Assembly (NCBI GenBank): GCA_008015835.1
Contig: SSGH01000028.1
Span: forward strand, 1-64,000
DNA from: Lysobacter sp.
Lineage (GTDB): Bacteria; Pseudomonadota; Gammaproteobacteria; Xanthomonadales; Xanthomonadaceae
Reading direction: 5' to 3'
DNA: 64,000 nt
Below are positions 9,601-18,117 of this stretch, piece after piece (the stretch's first letter is position 1; each line of letters begins with the position of its first letter). Made by a program: the position numbers and the translations under genes. A model generated the notes under the pieces. The model was not told the origin of the DNA. It saw only the letters and a program-made list of their open reading frames with translations, and did not search any database.

Positions 9601-11593
9601 CAACGGCACGTTGCGCGTGTCGGCGCTGGCCTATTCGGCCGAACGTTACGGCAACAAAGATGCGGAAGTGGTGGTGCGCGCGCCGATCGTGGCCGAAGCC
9701 AGCTACCCGCGCGTGCTCGCGCCGGGCGACCGCAGCGTGGTCACGCTCGACCTGACCAACTTCACCGGCAAGCCGGGCGACTTCGACGTGAAACTCGACG
9801 GCATCGGTCCGCTGTCGATCGGCGACGGTGGGCGCAAGGTCAAGCTCGGTGCGGGCGGCAAATCGACCTTGACCTTCCCGCTGGTCGCGAACGAGGGCTA
9901 CACCACCGCACAGGTGCGCGTGCGCGTCGACGGCAACGGTTTCAAGGTCGATCGCAAATTCGACGTGCCGGTGCGCCCGGCGTGGCCGAGCGTGGTGCGC
10001 GTGAAAACTCAGGTGCTGAACGATGCGACGCCGATTGCGCTCGATGCCGGCTTCGCCGACGGTTTGATGCCGGGCTCGGTGACCGCGCAGATGACGGTCA
10101 GCGCGTTGCCGCCGATTCCGTTCGCCGCGGCGGTGCAGGGCATGCTCGATTACCCGTACGGCTGCGCCGAGCAAACGACGAGTAAGGGTTACGCCGCGCT
10201 GGTGATGGACGCCGACACCGCGAAGATGCTCGACGCGAAAGGCCTCGATGCGGCGACCCGCCGCGCGCGGATGGACGGCGCGTTCGGTCGTCTTGCGTCG
10301 ATGCAAACGTCGAACGGTCACTTCGCGATGTGGGGCGACGACGGTTACGTCAATCCCGGGCTGACCCCGTACATCGTCGAATTCCTGCTCGACGCGCGCG
10401 AAGCCGGGTTCCAAGTGCCCGATGCGATGCTCCAGAAAGCGCTGCAGCGCTTGAGCGAAGATTTGCTGGCCGGCGGCAACGAGTTCTACGGCTACGATCA
10501 TCGCGATCATCTGAAGTTCGCGTATCAGGCGCACGCTGGTTATGCCTTGGCCCGCGTCAACCGCGCGCCGCTCGGCACGCTGCGCGGCCTGTTCGACAAC
10601 GAACGCAAGAAAGCCTTGACCGGCCTGCCGCTGGTGCATTTGGGCCTAGCGCTGTCGCTGCAGGGCGATAAGACGCGCGGTGCGAAAGCCATCGCCGCCG
10701 GCTTCGCGTTCAAGAACGCCGATCACGGCTATCTCGGCGATTACAGCAGCCCGCTGCGCGACCGCGCCCTGATGATCGTGCTCACCCACGAACGCGGTCT
10801 GGCCAAGTCCGACTACGACGCCGGCGTGATCGCGCTGAGCAAGGAACTCGAACTGCGCCGCGGCGAACCGTGGTTCTGGCTGAGCACGCAGGAGCAAGTG
10901 GCGCTGGCGCGTTTGGGCAAAGCCTTGCTCGCCGACCAGAAGAAAACGCTCGCCGGCACCTGGCGGTTGGGCGACACCGTGTTGCCGGCCGAAGCGCGGC
11001 GCATGCACGGCAAACGTGCCGACTTCGCGACCTTGTCGAAAGGTTTCCGCTTCGAGCCGCAGGGCACGCCGCCGCTGTACGCCAGCTTGGAAATCGCAGG
11101 CGTGCCGCGCAAGGCGCCGGCGCCGGATAAAACCAACATCGGCATCGAACGCACGTGGTACACCACCGACGGCAAACCGTGGACGCCGAAGCCCATTCCC
11201 GAAGGCGAAGCGCTCATCGTCGGCGTGAAGATCACCGCGAACGAAACCATGCCCGACGCGATGCTGGTCGATTTGCTGCCCGCCGGTCTGGAGATCGAGA
11301 ACTTCAATCTCAGCGACGCCAAACAGTGGGCGGACGTGGTCGTCGACGGCATCGACATCAACGACCGCAGCAGCGCCGCGGACGTGGTGCACGAGGAATA
11401 TCGCGACGACCGGTTCGTCGCCGCGATCAAACTGCGCGCGGGTCAGACGGCGCGCGTGTTCTACCTCGTGCGCGCGGTCACGCCGGGCACGTACACGGTG
11501 CCGCCGTCGCTGGTCGAGGACATGTACCGGCCGCGGCTGCGCGGCGTCGGTAAATCTTCGCCGGCGACGATCACGGTAGTGCAGCCGAAGTAA
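6638..11593 (+). CDS. yfhM: Bacterial alpha-2-macroglobulin lipoprotein (YfhM type)
   Basis: This periplasmic protease trap works with PBP1C at sites of cell-wall damage. The 1651-residue product starts at ATG 6638 behind AGGAGG. A second in-frame ATG at 6704 also has a G-rich upstream sequence and would give a cleaner signal peptide. The lipobox LPGC lies near residue 37, predicting a lipid-anchored protein. The thioester motif CAEQ is intact (Cys codon at 10163, inside YPYGCAEQTTSKGY), followed by the alpha-helical toroid thioester domain and a C-terminal receptor-binding-like domain. Length equals the E. coli homologue (about 1650). It is followed by a lipoprotein gene and pbpC on the same strand, the usual partner order with one gene inserted. 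Confidence 0.93.
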   Translation: MCRSSRVGVVGRGSVRGWGLGGMVWGALLLALAVLPGCGNQETGQLPEVSGEAIKAPRDENKAFAVARAYPDQDGETLSIALEFTRPLVGTQDFDKLVVFASAPAEKSGWKLDETGKILRYPFVAANTEYTLKIAGDLTASDGSLLGREVEQKVYTGALDPAVGFASQGSVLPARESRGLPIVSINVPEVDVEFLRVREKSLPQFFREYQRAGRRSGWELDNQYGDNTPISKLAEPVFTNRFAIDGKPNERVVTYLPIQDIDELQEPGLYFAVMKRTGLFRDEFETTFFTVSDIGLHIRAYKDKLFVHTASLQDGSGIGGVELRVLDGKGEDALKGQTDRNGNAMLPYTLDAQHVLIARRGSDVSMLPFNQPALDLSEFAVAGREPAWFDVFAWSGRDLYRPGETVRISALLRDNDGKPVPAKGKKAQPLFVRLKQPDGKPFVESRIEAGAQGYYSFEKLIPAEAPTGRWQVEFRTDPASSEAVQGMALRIEEFLPERMKLDLAVADPVAKIGQPLKLQATGAYLYGAPAAGNRFTAKLAVSVEQHPIDALPGYFFGDPMIELPKEARDVVDTTLDEQGKLTQDIALPDEAKPVAPIAAIVSGSLFETGGRSVNRSLKQVLWPADALVGVRPMFDDKEGADSNSNARFELLRVGTDGKPRPAKGLKVSLIREHRDYHWNYDEDEGWDYDFTSRFETVETRAVDAGATATRFDFQVEWGEYRVDVLDPATGLTMRYPFTAGWSWNDENRGLDARPDKVKLALDKTGYKTGDTMKVTITPPHPGKGLLMVEGDRMLYVQEIDAKAGSKFEIPVTKEWERHDLYVTALVFRGGSASSKITPARAVGVAHVPIDRVARRVDVGLSLPKQMRPEQTLQATVAAPQLAGQEAFVTVSAVDVGILNITRFPVPDANKHFFAQRRLGVDAYDVYGRVIESFDGDMARIRFGGDMALQPLAQARRPTSKVQTVDLFSGPVKLDAKGNARISLKVPDFNGTLRVSALAYSAERYGNKDAEVVVRAPIVAEASYPRVLAPGDRSVVTLDLTNFTGKPGDFDVKLDGIGPLSIGDGGRKVKLGAGGKSTLTFPLVANEGYTTAQVRVRVDGNGFKVDRKFDVPVRPAWPSVVRVKTQVLNDATPIALDAGFADGLMPGSVTAQMTVSALPPIPFAAAVQGMLDYPYGCAEQTTSKGYAALVMDADTAKMLDAKGLDAATRRARMDGAFGRLASMQTSNGHFAMWGDDGYVNPGLTPYIVEFLLDAREAGFQVPDAMLQKALQRLSEDLLAGGNEFYGYDHRDHLKFAYQAHAGYALARVNRAPLGTLRGLFDNERKKALTGLPLVHLGLALSLQGDKTRGAKAIAAGFAFKNADHGYLGDYSSPLRDRALMIVLTHERGLAKSDYDAGVIALSKELELRRGEPWFWLSTQEQVALARLGKALLADQKKTLAGTWRLGDTVLPAEARRMHGKRADFATLSKGFRFEPQGTPPLYASLEIAGVPRKAPAPDKTNIGIERTWYTTDGKPWTPKPIPEGEALIVGVKITANETMPDAMLVDLLPAGLEIENFNLSDAKQWADVVVDGIDINDRSSAADVVHEEYRDDRFVAAIKLRAGQTARVFYLVRAVTPGTYTVPPSLVEDMYRPRLRGVGKSSPATITVVQPK

Positions 11594-11613
11594 CCGCGTC
11601 GCCGCTGCGCGCA

Positions 11614-11637
11614 CTCCCGCCCGATGTCGGGCGGGAG
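11614..11637. terminator. Hairpin between yfhM and the lipoprotein gene
   Basis: A perfect 11-bp stem (CTCCCGCCCGA and its complement) with a two-base loop lies 20 bases after the yfhM stop. It lacks a T run, so it may stabilise the yfhM 3' end or reduce read-through toward pbpC rather than fully terminate. Confidence 0.4.
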
Positions 11638-11775
11638 CCGCTGCGCGACGATGCTGCGAGCGATCGCGGCAGTCGCATCGTTTCGATGACGCGCCGACAT
11701 GAGCCTCGCGGCGATGCATCGGACGCATCCGACACCTGTTCTCCACGCCCCGCGAACTTTTCCGGACACGATGTC

Positions 11776-12300
11776 ATGAGACTCCTTATCGCGACAGCGC
11801 TTTGCCTCTCGCTCGCCGGCTGCGCCACGACCTATCGGATTTCGGTTTGGCCGGAGGCGGGCGAGCCGGCGGACGATGCGACGCAAGCGCAGATCGAAGC
11901 CGCGGGGCTGATCGAACATCCCTGCGGTTGGGTGCGAGAAGTCGAAGTGTCGAAACTGCCGCCGCCGGGGCGCCGCGGGCATCTGTCCGGCGCGGAATCG
12001 GCGACCGAGTTCGACGCGACCGGCGCGATCCTGCGCCGCTGGTCGATGCCGGTCGACGCCTCGCCCCAGGCGATCGACGGCGAAAGCCTCGTGGTCGGCG
12101 ACGGCGAACGCGCGCTGACGATCGATCGCGACGGGCGTTTGAGCGTATCCGCCGGCTCGCAGAGCGAAACCGCCGCGATCGATTGCCCGCGCGGTATCGT
12201 CGACGCTTACGAAGACTCGGAATTTCTGATTTGCGTGCGGATGAAGGATCTGACGTCGGGCGCGGAGCGGGCGATCGCGTATGAAGCGAACTGCAGCTAA
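11776..12300 (+). CDS. Small lipoprotein of unknown function between yfhM and pbpC
   Basis: The 174-residue product begins MRLLIATALCLSLAGC, a textbook lipoprotein signal with lipobox LAGC (Cys16). I do not recognise the mature domain. It contains beta-rich segments, paired Cys residues (IDCPRG, LICVRM and a terminal NCS), and no catalytic motif. ATG 11776 was chosen because it places the lipobox correctly, although the frame is open from 11686. The gene sits between the alpha-2-macroglobulin and PBP1C genes on the same strand, with 41 bases to pbpC, so a role in the same envelope process is a reasonable inference. No such gene lies between the two in E. coli. Confidence 0.75.
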   Translation: MRLLIATALCLSLAGCATTYRISVWPEAGEPADDATQAQIEAAGLIEHPCGWVREVEVSKLPPPGRRGHLSGAESATEFDATGAILRRWSMPVDASPQAIDGESLVVGDGERALTIDRDGRLSVSAGSQSETAAIDCPRGIVDAYEDSEFLICVRMKDLTSGAERAIAYEANCS

Positions 12301-12341
12301 CGCGCGAAGCCTTCTTCCGTCGCGCGCTTGGAGATGCCGCG

Positions 12342-14753
12342 GTGCCCGCTGAATCCTCGTCTTCGGACAGCGCCGCCGACGTATCGCATTCGCGCTGGCG
12401 CCGCGCATGGCGACGCGGATCGCCGTGGTTGCGCTGGGGGACGGTCGCGCTGCTGTCGACGCTGTTGCTGCTCGATCTGATCTTTCCGCCACCGCTGCCT
12501 AAGCAACGCGATACGAGCGCCTTGGTCGTGGCGCGCGACGGCACGCCGCTGCGCGCGTTCGCGGATGCCGACGGCGTGTGGCGTTATCCGGCCACGCCGG
12601 AAACCGTGTCGCCGCTCTACCTGCAGGCGTTGCTCAATTACGAAGACCGCTGGTTCTGGCGGCATCCGGGCATCAATCCGGTTGCGTTGCTTCGCGCGGG
12701 CGGGCAAATGGTGGCGAGCCGTCGCGTGGTCTCCGGCGGCTCCACGCTGACGATGCAGGTCGCGCGCATTCTCGATGCGCGCAACGGGCGCAGCACGCGC
12801 AGCGCATGGGGCAAACTGCGGCAGGTGCTGCGCGCGCTGCAGTTGGAAGCGCATTTGTCGAAGCGCGAGATTCTGATCCTTTATCTCGAGCGCGCGCCGT
12901 TCGGCGGCACGATCGAAGGCGTGGAAGCGGCGAGCTGGGCGTATCTCGGGAAATCCTCGGCCAAGTTATCGCAAGCCGAAGCGGCCTTGCTCGCGGTCTT
13001 GCCGCAGTCGCCCAGCCGGATTCGTCCCGACCGCCATCCCGACGCAGCGCGCGTCGCGCGCGATAAGGTGCTCGATCGCATGGCGACGCTCGGCGTGTGG
13101 AGCGCCGCCGACGTGGCCGATGCGCGCATCGAGCCCGTCGTTTCGCGCCAACTGCAGCCGCCGCTGTCCGCGGCTTTGTTGGCGCAGCGCTTGCATTCGG
13201 CGCAACCGAAGGCCGCGCGCATCGTCAGCACCATCGACGCGAATCTGCAGCGCAGTCTCGAAGAGCGCGTGGCCACGTACTTCTCCAATTTGCCCGAGCG
13301 TACGTCGGCGGCCTTGCTGGTGGTCGACAACGAAACGATGGAAGCGCGCGCCTACGTCGGTTCGCAAACCTTCGCCGACAAAGAGCGCTTGGGTCACGTC
13401 GATATGGTCCGCGCCTGGCGTTCGCCGGGTTCGACCTTGAAACCGTTTCTGTACGGCATCGCGATCGACGACGGTCTGATCCATTCCGAAAGTTTGCTGA
13501 TCGACGCGCCGCAGAATTTCGGCGATTACCGTCCGGGCAATTTCGGCGAAGCGTTCAACGGGCCGATCGGCGCTGCGCAGGCCTTGCGCATGTCGCTGAA
13601 CGTGCCGGCGGTGGATTTGCTCGATCGCGTCGGCGCCGAGCGCTTCGCCGCGCGGATCGATCACGCCGGCATCGCGTTGAAGTTTCCGGCCGGCGGCAAA
13701 CCCAATCTCGCGTTGATTCTCGGCGGCACCGGCGCGCGTTTGGAGGATTTGGTCGGCGCGCATGCGGCGTTCAATCGCAACGGCATCGCTGGCCGTGTGC
13801 GCTATACGCCGCAGGACCCGCGCGTGGACCGTCGCGTGTTGTCGCCCGGCGCGGCGTGGATCGTGCGCGAAATTCTCGAATCGAATCCGCGTCCCGGCGA
13901 GATCGAGCAATACGACCTCGGCAATCGCCCGCGCGTGGCGTGGAAAACCGGTACCAGTTACGGCTTTCGCGATGCATGGGCGCTCGGGGGTACGCGTCGC
14001 TACACCGTGGGCGTGTGGGTCGGGCGCCCGGACGGCACGCCGTTGCCCGGCCAATACGGTGCGATCACCGCGCTGCCGCTGTTGTTCGAAGTGGTGGACA
14101 CGCTGCCCAGCGCGCGACGCGATGCGCTGCCGTTGCCGCCGCCGAAGAACGTGGTCGAAACCGAAGTGTGTTGGCCGCTCGGCATCGCCGCCGATGCGCA
14201 GCCGCCGGCCCTGTGCCAGCGGCGGATGAAGACGTGGATTCTCGACGGCGCGGTGCCGCCGACGTTCGCGCAGCGCGGCGTGCGCCTCTGGCAAGCCGGC
14301 CGCGAGCGTTTCCAGCAGGACATCGACAGCGGCGAGCGCGTGTCGGCGACGTGTTCGCTGCCGCATCGCACGCGCGAGGCCGAAATCGCGCGTTGGCCGG
14401 CGTTGGCCTCGCCGTGGCTGTCGGCGCAAACGCGTCGCGCCTCGCGATTGCCTCCGCTGGCCGAGGATTGCATGCCCGACGGCCGCGATGCGTCGGAAGA
14501 CTTGCGGATCGAAGGGCTCAACGACGGCGCGGTGTTGGCGCGCGCGCCGGGCAGCGAACACGCCGTGCGTCTCTCGCTGACCGCGCTCGGCACCGATCAC
14601 CGCGTGCAGTGGTTGCTCGACGGCCGTTGGATCGGCGAAACCGAGGGCCGTGCGCCGTTGATCCGCGACTTCGGCGATCCCGGCACGCATACGCTGACCG
14701 CCATCGCCGACAGCGGCGCATGGGCGAGCATCGGGTTCCGCGTGCTGGAGTGA
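12342..14753 (+). CDS. pbpC: Penicillin-binding protein 1C, bifunctional
   Basis: PBP1C is an inner-membrane peptidoglycan glycosyltransferase with a transpeptidase-type domain. The 803-residue product starts at GTG 12342 with GGAG eight bases upstream. It has a cytoplasmic basic segment, one membrane helix (about residues 30-50), a GT51 domain (NYEDRWFWRHPG, then SGGSTLTMQVAR), and a transpeptidase domain with the SxxK motif (SPGSTLKPF) and KTGTSYG. The C-terminal Cys-containing BiPBP_C-type domain is present and ends SIGFRVLE. The upstream alpha-2-macroglobulin is its known partner, and the two are usually co-inherited. Confidence 0.95.
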   Translation: MPAESSSSDSAADVSHSRWRRAWRRGSPWLRWGTVALLSTLLLLDLIFPPPLPKQRDTSALVVARDGTPLRAFADADGVWRYPATPETVSPLYLQALLNYEDRWFWRHPGINPVALLRAGGQMVASRRVVSGGSTLTMQVARILDARNGRSTRSAWGKLRQVLRALQLEAHLSKREILILYLERAPFGGTIEGVEAASWAYLGKSSAKLSQAEAALLAVLPQSPSRIRPDRHPDAARVARDKVLDRMATLGVWSAADVADARIEPVVSRQLQPPLSAALLAQRLHSAQPKAARIVSTIDANLQRSLEERVATYFSNLPERTSAALLVVDNETMEARAYVGSQTFADKERLGHVDMVRAWRSPGSTLKPFLYGIAIDDGLIHSESLLIDAPQNFGDYRPGNFGEAFNGPIGAAQALRMSLNVPAVDLLDRVGAERFAARIDHAGIALKFPAGGKPNLALILGGTGARLEDLVGAHAAFNRNGIAGRVRYTPQDPRVDRRVLSPGAAWIVREILESNPRPGEIEQYDLGNRPRVAWKTGTSYGFRDAWALGGTRRYTVGVWVGRPDGTPLPGQYGAITALPLLFEVVDTLPSARRDALPLPPPKNVVETEVCWPLGIAADAQPPALCQRRMKTWILDGAVPPTFAQRGVRLWQAGRERFQQDIDSGERVSATCSLPHRTREAEIARWPALASPWLSAQTRRASRLPPLAEDCMPDGRDASEDLRIEGLNDGAVLARAPGSEHAVRLSLTALGTDHRVQWLLDGRWIGETEGRAPLIRDFGDPGTHTLTAIADSGAWASIGFRVLE

Positions 14754-14795
14754 AGCCTCGCGCGGCTTCGTTCGATGCGTGGCGTCGAATTCGAC

Positions 14796-15479
14796 TCAGC
14801 GCCGCGCGATCGCCGCCAACGCTTCGCCCAGCGTCGTCGCGTCCGGCGCGGCGTAATCCAAACCTGCGCCGACCGCGGCCGTCGTCGCGAACGCGATCGC
14901 GAACGGCACGACCGTTCTGCGGATCGCCGTGCGCAGCCAATATCGCGATTCGATGCGCCGCAAGCGTCGATACAGACCGGACGCCAGGGTCACGTCCAGC
15001 ACCAATTCGGCGAGCAGCGTGGGCGCGATCCACACGGTCCACAGCGCGCCGACGATCAGTGCGCCGACCGCGAGCAGCGCGACCAGCAGAATGCCGGCGT
15101 CGTCGATATCGGGAAATCCATCCGGAATCAGATCGCCGAAACCGCCGTCCGCATCGTAGGCGTCGACCTGCGCGTCCTGCGAGCGGCACGTCGATGAAGA
15201 CGCACCGTCGCCGGAGGGAACATCCAGATTGTCGCCGCCCTCTTTGTCGTGCAGCCAGACCCACAGCCGCAGCAGAATCAAGAACACGGCGTAAGCCGCG
15301 AGCAGCGAGAGCGCGTATCGCGGCGCTAAATTCGCGATGTCCGCGAAGTGGCGCAACCCCGACGACGCGAGCCAACCCGCGCCGCCAGTGATCGCCACGA
15401 TCAGCATCATCTGCGCGCGCGGCGAACACAGCCGCAGCAGCCGGTCGCGAATGCGCAGAATTTCTCGGTCCCGATTCAT
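14796..15479 (-). CDS. Uncharacterised membrane protein with four predicted TM helices
   Basis: The 227-residue product starts at ATG 15479, with GAGGAAGG just upstream on the minus strand. The frame stays open upstream to 15602 through an Asp/Arg/Val low-complexity stretch that I regard as non-coding. Two hydrophobic helices lie in the first third (about residues 22-40 and 53-75). An acidic, Ser-rich loop with two Cys follows, then two more helices (about 130-155 and 190-210). I recognise no domain. The middle loop is rich in Asp and Gly. It converges on pbpC and follows the peroxiredoxin gene on the same strand. Confidence 0.65.
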   Translation of the reverse strand: MNRDREILRIRDRLLRLCSPRAQMMLIVAITGGAGWLASSGLRHFADIANLAPRYALSLLAAYAVFLILLRLWVWLHDKEGGDNLDVPSGDGASSSTCRSQDAQVDAYDADGGFGDLIPDGFPDIDDAGILLVALLAVGALIVGALWTVWIAPTLLAELVLDVTLASGLYRRLRRIESRYWLRTAIRRTVVPFAIAFATTAAVGAGLDYAAPDATTLGEALAAIARR

Positions 15480-15521
15480 GCCTTCCTCGCCGCGAAGCGC
15501 GATCGCGATGAGACCGACGAT

Positions 15522-15586
15522 GCGGTCGTCGACGCGATTGTCGACGCGATTGTCGGTGCTGTCGTCGGTGCGGTCGTCGGTGCGAC
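15522..15586. repeat. Short imperfect tandem repeat
   Basis: Five to six imperfect 12-base units of the type GTCGTCGGTGCG or GTCGACGCGATT lie between the peroxiredoxin stop and the membrane-protein start. They read as Asp/Arg/Val repeats if translated upstream of the preferred start. Confidence 0.6.
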
Positions 15587-15609
15587 CTCCGCGAGGCCGC
15601 ACACGCAGG

Positions 15610-16089
15610 TCATGCCAACTGCGACAGCACGTGCTCGGCCGACGAGACTTTGAATTCGCCCGGCGCTTCCACGAACAATTGTTTGACCACGCCGTCTTCG
15701 GCGTACAGCGCGAAACGCTTGCTGCGCACGCCCATGCCGTAGGCGCTGGCGTCCATTTCCAACCCGAGGGCGCGCGCGAAGTCGGCGTTGCCGTCGGAGA
15801 CGATCTCCAAACCTTGCGGCACGTTCTGATCGGCCGCCCAGGCCTTCATCACGAACGGGTCGTTCACCGACATGCAGGCGACGCTGACGCCTTTCGCGCG
15901 GAAGTCGTCGAAGTGCTGCACGAAGCCGGGCAGATGCTTTTCGGAGCAGGTGGGCGTGAACGCGCCGGGCACCGAGAACAGCACCATTTTCTTGCCTTCG
16001 AACAGCGCGGGCGTGGCGACGTTCTCGAAACTATCGCGAATGAGTTTGACGGTCACTTCCGGAATGCGGTCGCCGATCTGGATGCTCAT
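15610..16089 (-). CDS. Peroxiredoxin, Prx5 subfamily
   Basis: The 159-residue protein is a thiol peroxidase of the Prx5/AhpC-TSA redoxin family, which reduces hydroperoxides with a thiol donor such as glutathione/glutaredoxin or thioredoxin. The peroxidatic Cys48 lies in PGAFTPTCSEKHLPGF, the Prx5 signature. A second Cys is near residue 73 (VACMSVND). No fused glutaredoxin domain is present. Length is typical (about 160). The start MSIQIGD has GGAGAATTCC-type sequence upstream on the minus strand. It is transcribed toward the uncharacterised membrane-protein gene. Confidence 0.92.
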   Translation of the reverse strand: MSIQIGDRIPEVTVKLIRDSFENVATPALFEGKKMVLFSVPGAFTPTCSEKHLPGFVQHFDDFRAKGVSVACMSVNDPFVMKAWAADQNVPQGLEIVSDGNADFARALGLEMDASAYGMGVRSKRFALYAEDGVVKQLFVEAPGEFKVSSAEHVLSQLA

Positions 16090-16245
16090 TGGAATTCTCC
16101 TGGTGGGGACCGAAGTCTAGCAGGCGGCGGCGACGCGCGACGATGCGCGCTACGCGGGAAGTCGCCTGTTTTTTGGCGGTTTCCGTCAGCCGCCGCAGGC
16201 TGAACGAATGCCCGACGAACGGCTCGCCGCAGCGCATCGCCGGCC

Positions 16246-16275
16246 CTTGAAAGACGAACGGCCGCGCCTATCTAT
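16246..16275 (+). promoter_or_regulatory. Heat-shock (sigma-32 type) promoter of hsp20
   Basis: CTTGAAA at 16246-16252 is followed after 14 bases by CCTATCTAT (16267-16275). This is close to the sigma-32 pattern CTTGAAA-N(11-16)-CCCCATNT. It lies about 45 bases upstream of the hsp20 ATG, as expected for a heat-shock gene. Confidence 0.65.
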
Positions 16276-16318
16276 GCGCCATGGCGGCGCTGCGCCGCTC
16301 CCCGAAGGAGACAACGAC

Positions 16319-16795
16319 ATGACCCTGATCCGTTATCCGCAAGCCTGGCCCGCGCAAGCGCGTTTGCACGACGATCTGAAACAAATGTTCGATCGCCTGC
16401 TGCAGACCGGCGGCGATTCCCCGGACGAATCCGCGGTGGTCACCAGTCAATGGGTGCCGCGCGTGGACATCAAAGAAGAAGCCGATCGCTTCGTGATTTT
16501 CGCCGACTTGCCGGGCGTCGATCCGCAAGACGTGGAAGTGCTGATGGATAAAGGCTTGCTCACCATCAAAGGCGAGCGCAAGAGCGAAACCGAAGACAAG
16601 ACCGAGCGTTTCTCGCGCATCGAGCGCCGCTACGGCAGTTTTTATCGCCGCTTCGCGCTGCCCGATACCGCGGATGCCGACGGCATCACCGCGCGCGGCC
16701 GTCACGGCGTGTTGGAAATCGCGATTCCCAAGAAACCCGAATCCACGCCGCGCCGCATCCAGGTGGGCGCCAGCGACATCGGCACCACGCAGTAA
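16319..16795 (+). CDS. Small heat-shock protein, Hsp20/alpha-crystallin family
   Basis: The 158-residue chaperone holds unfolding proteins in an ATP-independent way. The alpha-crystallin domain runs from about residue 45 (WVPRVDIKEEADRFVIFADL) to 140, with the conserved beta-strand GLLTIKGER and the RHGVLEIAIPK segment. The C-terminal I-x-I motif is weak. The start at ATG 16319 is set by GAAGGAG eight bases upstream. A sigma-32-type promoter precedes it. The co-chaperone gene cbpA follows on the same strand after a hairpin, so the pair forms a small chaperone locus. Confidence 0.93.
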   Translation: MTLIRYPQAWPAQARLHDDLKQMFDRLLQTGGDSPDESAVVTSQWVPRVDIKEEADRFVIFADLPGVDPQDVEVLMDKGLLTIKGERKSETEDKTERFSRIERRYGSFYRRFALPDTADADGITARGRHGVLEIAIPKKPESTPRRIQVGASDIGTTQ

Positions 16796-16822
16796 AGCGG
16801 CCGCTCTCTGGACCCTCGCGAG

Positions 16823-16846
16823 GCCTTCGGCGGATTCGCCGAAGGC
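16823..16846. terminator. Hairpin after hsp20
   Basis: A perfect 10-bp stem (GCCTTCGGCG and its complement) with loop GATT lies 27 bases after the hsp20 stop. It has no T run, so it is a weak terminator or a processing hairpin between hsp20 and cbpA. Confidence 0.45.
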
Positions 16847-17051
16847 GCTCGTCGCGTACGACCGCAGCGCCGTCTGCGGTCGTCGCGTTTTCGCTGACCC
16901 GTTTCGGCAATAGCGCTGACCCATCGCGCCGTCGCGAACGGCGCTCGCGCAATAGCACCGGGCATGTCGTTCGGTGCTTCTCCCGCGCGCGATTTCGGTC
17001 CGCGCGGTACGATATTCGACACGTTCACGCCGACTTTCGAGCGATCGACCG

Positions 17052-17945
17052 ATGCGATTCAAGGACTACTATCAAATCTTGGGCGTCGAACCCGGCGCCG
17101 GCGACGCGGAGATCAAAACCGCGTATCGCCGGCTCGCGCGCAAATACCATCCGGACGTGAGCAAAGAGCCGGGCGCGGAAGAGACGTTCAAGTCCGTCAA
17201 CGAAGCTTACGAAGCCTTGCGCGACCCCGAGAAGCGCAAGGCTTACGATCAACTGCGCGCGCGCGGCTATCGTCCCGGCGACGAAGTGCAGCCGCCGCCG
17301 GGCGGTTTCGGCGGCCCCGGCGGTTTCGATTTCGAAGAAGTGTTCGCGGGCGGCGGCAACGGCGGTTTCAGCGATTTTTTCCAGGAACTGTTCGGTCGCC
17401 GTCGCGGGCCCGGCGGCGCGGGCCCGCAGGCGCGGCGCGGCGACGGCGCGACCCGCGCGAAACTCGCGGTGCCCCTGGAAGCCGTCTACAACGGCGAGCC
17501 GGTGCGGATGTCGGTCGCGGGCAAATCGCTGGACGTGCGCATTCCTAAAGGCATTCGCCCAGGGCAGGCGATCCGTCTCGGCGGTCAAGCGCCCGGCGGC
17601 GGCGATTTGCTGCTGGAGATCGAATACGCCGCGCACCCGCAGTTCGAAGTGGATCAGCGCAACGTGATTCACGCGCTGGCGGTGGCGCCGTGGGAAGCCG
17701 CGCTCGGCGCGACGCTGAGCGTGCCCACGCTGGGCGGCCCGGTGGAGCTGAAGATTCCGCCGGACTCGGAAGCGGGCCGCAAATTGCGTTTACGCGGGCG
17801 CGGGTTGCCCGGCGCGAGCGGCGCGCCGGCCGGCGATCAGATCGTCGAATTGGAAATATTGGCGCCGAAGGCGCATACCGACGAAGAGCGCGAGGCCTAT
17901 CGGCGTTTGCGCGATGCGTTCAGCGACGATTGGCGGCGCGCGTAA
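17052..17945 (+). CDS. cbpA: DnaJ-family co-chaperone CbpA
   Basis: The 297-residue protein has a J domain (residues 4-68, DYYQILGV and the HPD motif in KYHPDVSK) that stimulates Hsp70 ATPase. A Gly/Phe-rich linker follows (about 75-125), then two C-terminal substrate-binding beta domains. The Cys-rich zinc finger of true DnaJ is absent, which marks the CbpA type. Length fits (about 300). ATG 17052 gives the canonical MRFKDYY start. The frame is open upstream, but that part does not resemble the family. It follows hsp20 and precedes a bidirectional terminator shared with the convergent response-regulator gene. Confidence 0.93.
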   Translation: MRFKDYYQILGVEPGAGDAEIKTAYRRLARKYHPDVSKEPGAEETFKSVNEAYEALRDPEKRKAYDQLRARGYRPGDEVQPPPGGFGGPGGFDFEEVFAGGGNGGFSDFFQELFGRRRGPGGAGPQARRGDGATRAKLAVPLEAVYNGEPVRMSVAGKSLDVRIPKGIRPGQAIRLGGQAPGGGDLLLEIEYAAHPQFEVDQRNVIHALAVAPWEAALGATLSVPTLGGPVELKIPPDSEAGRKLRLRGRGLPGASGAPAGDQIVELEILAPKAHTDEEREAYRRLRDAFSDDWRRA

Positions 17946-18056
17946 GCGATCGCGATTCGCCGCGAAGCCGATTTCGCGAATCGATACGTTTCGCGATCGC
18001 TTCGGAAGGGCGCGCAGCGTTGGGTATCCACGACGGCCGCGCGCCGCTCGAACGCG

Positions 18057-18083
18057 AAAAAGCCGCCCTCGGGCGGCTTTTTC
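18057..18083. terminator. Bidirectional intrinsic terminator
   Basis: The stem AAGCCGCC with its complement, loop CTCG-like, is flanked by an A run on the left and TTTTT on the right. It lies between convergent cbpA (plus) and the response regulator (minus) and can serve both. Confidence 0.85.
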
Positions 18084-18117
18084 GTTTGAGGCGAGACTTC
18101 GCGAAACGTCTGCGAAA

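Noticed and set aside
14754-14771. Hairpin GAAGCC-TCGCGC-GGCTTC after pbpC as a terminator
   Set aside because: The stem is only 6 bp, the loop repeats CG and no T run follows. Not reliable as a terminator call.
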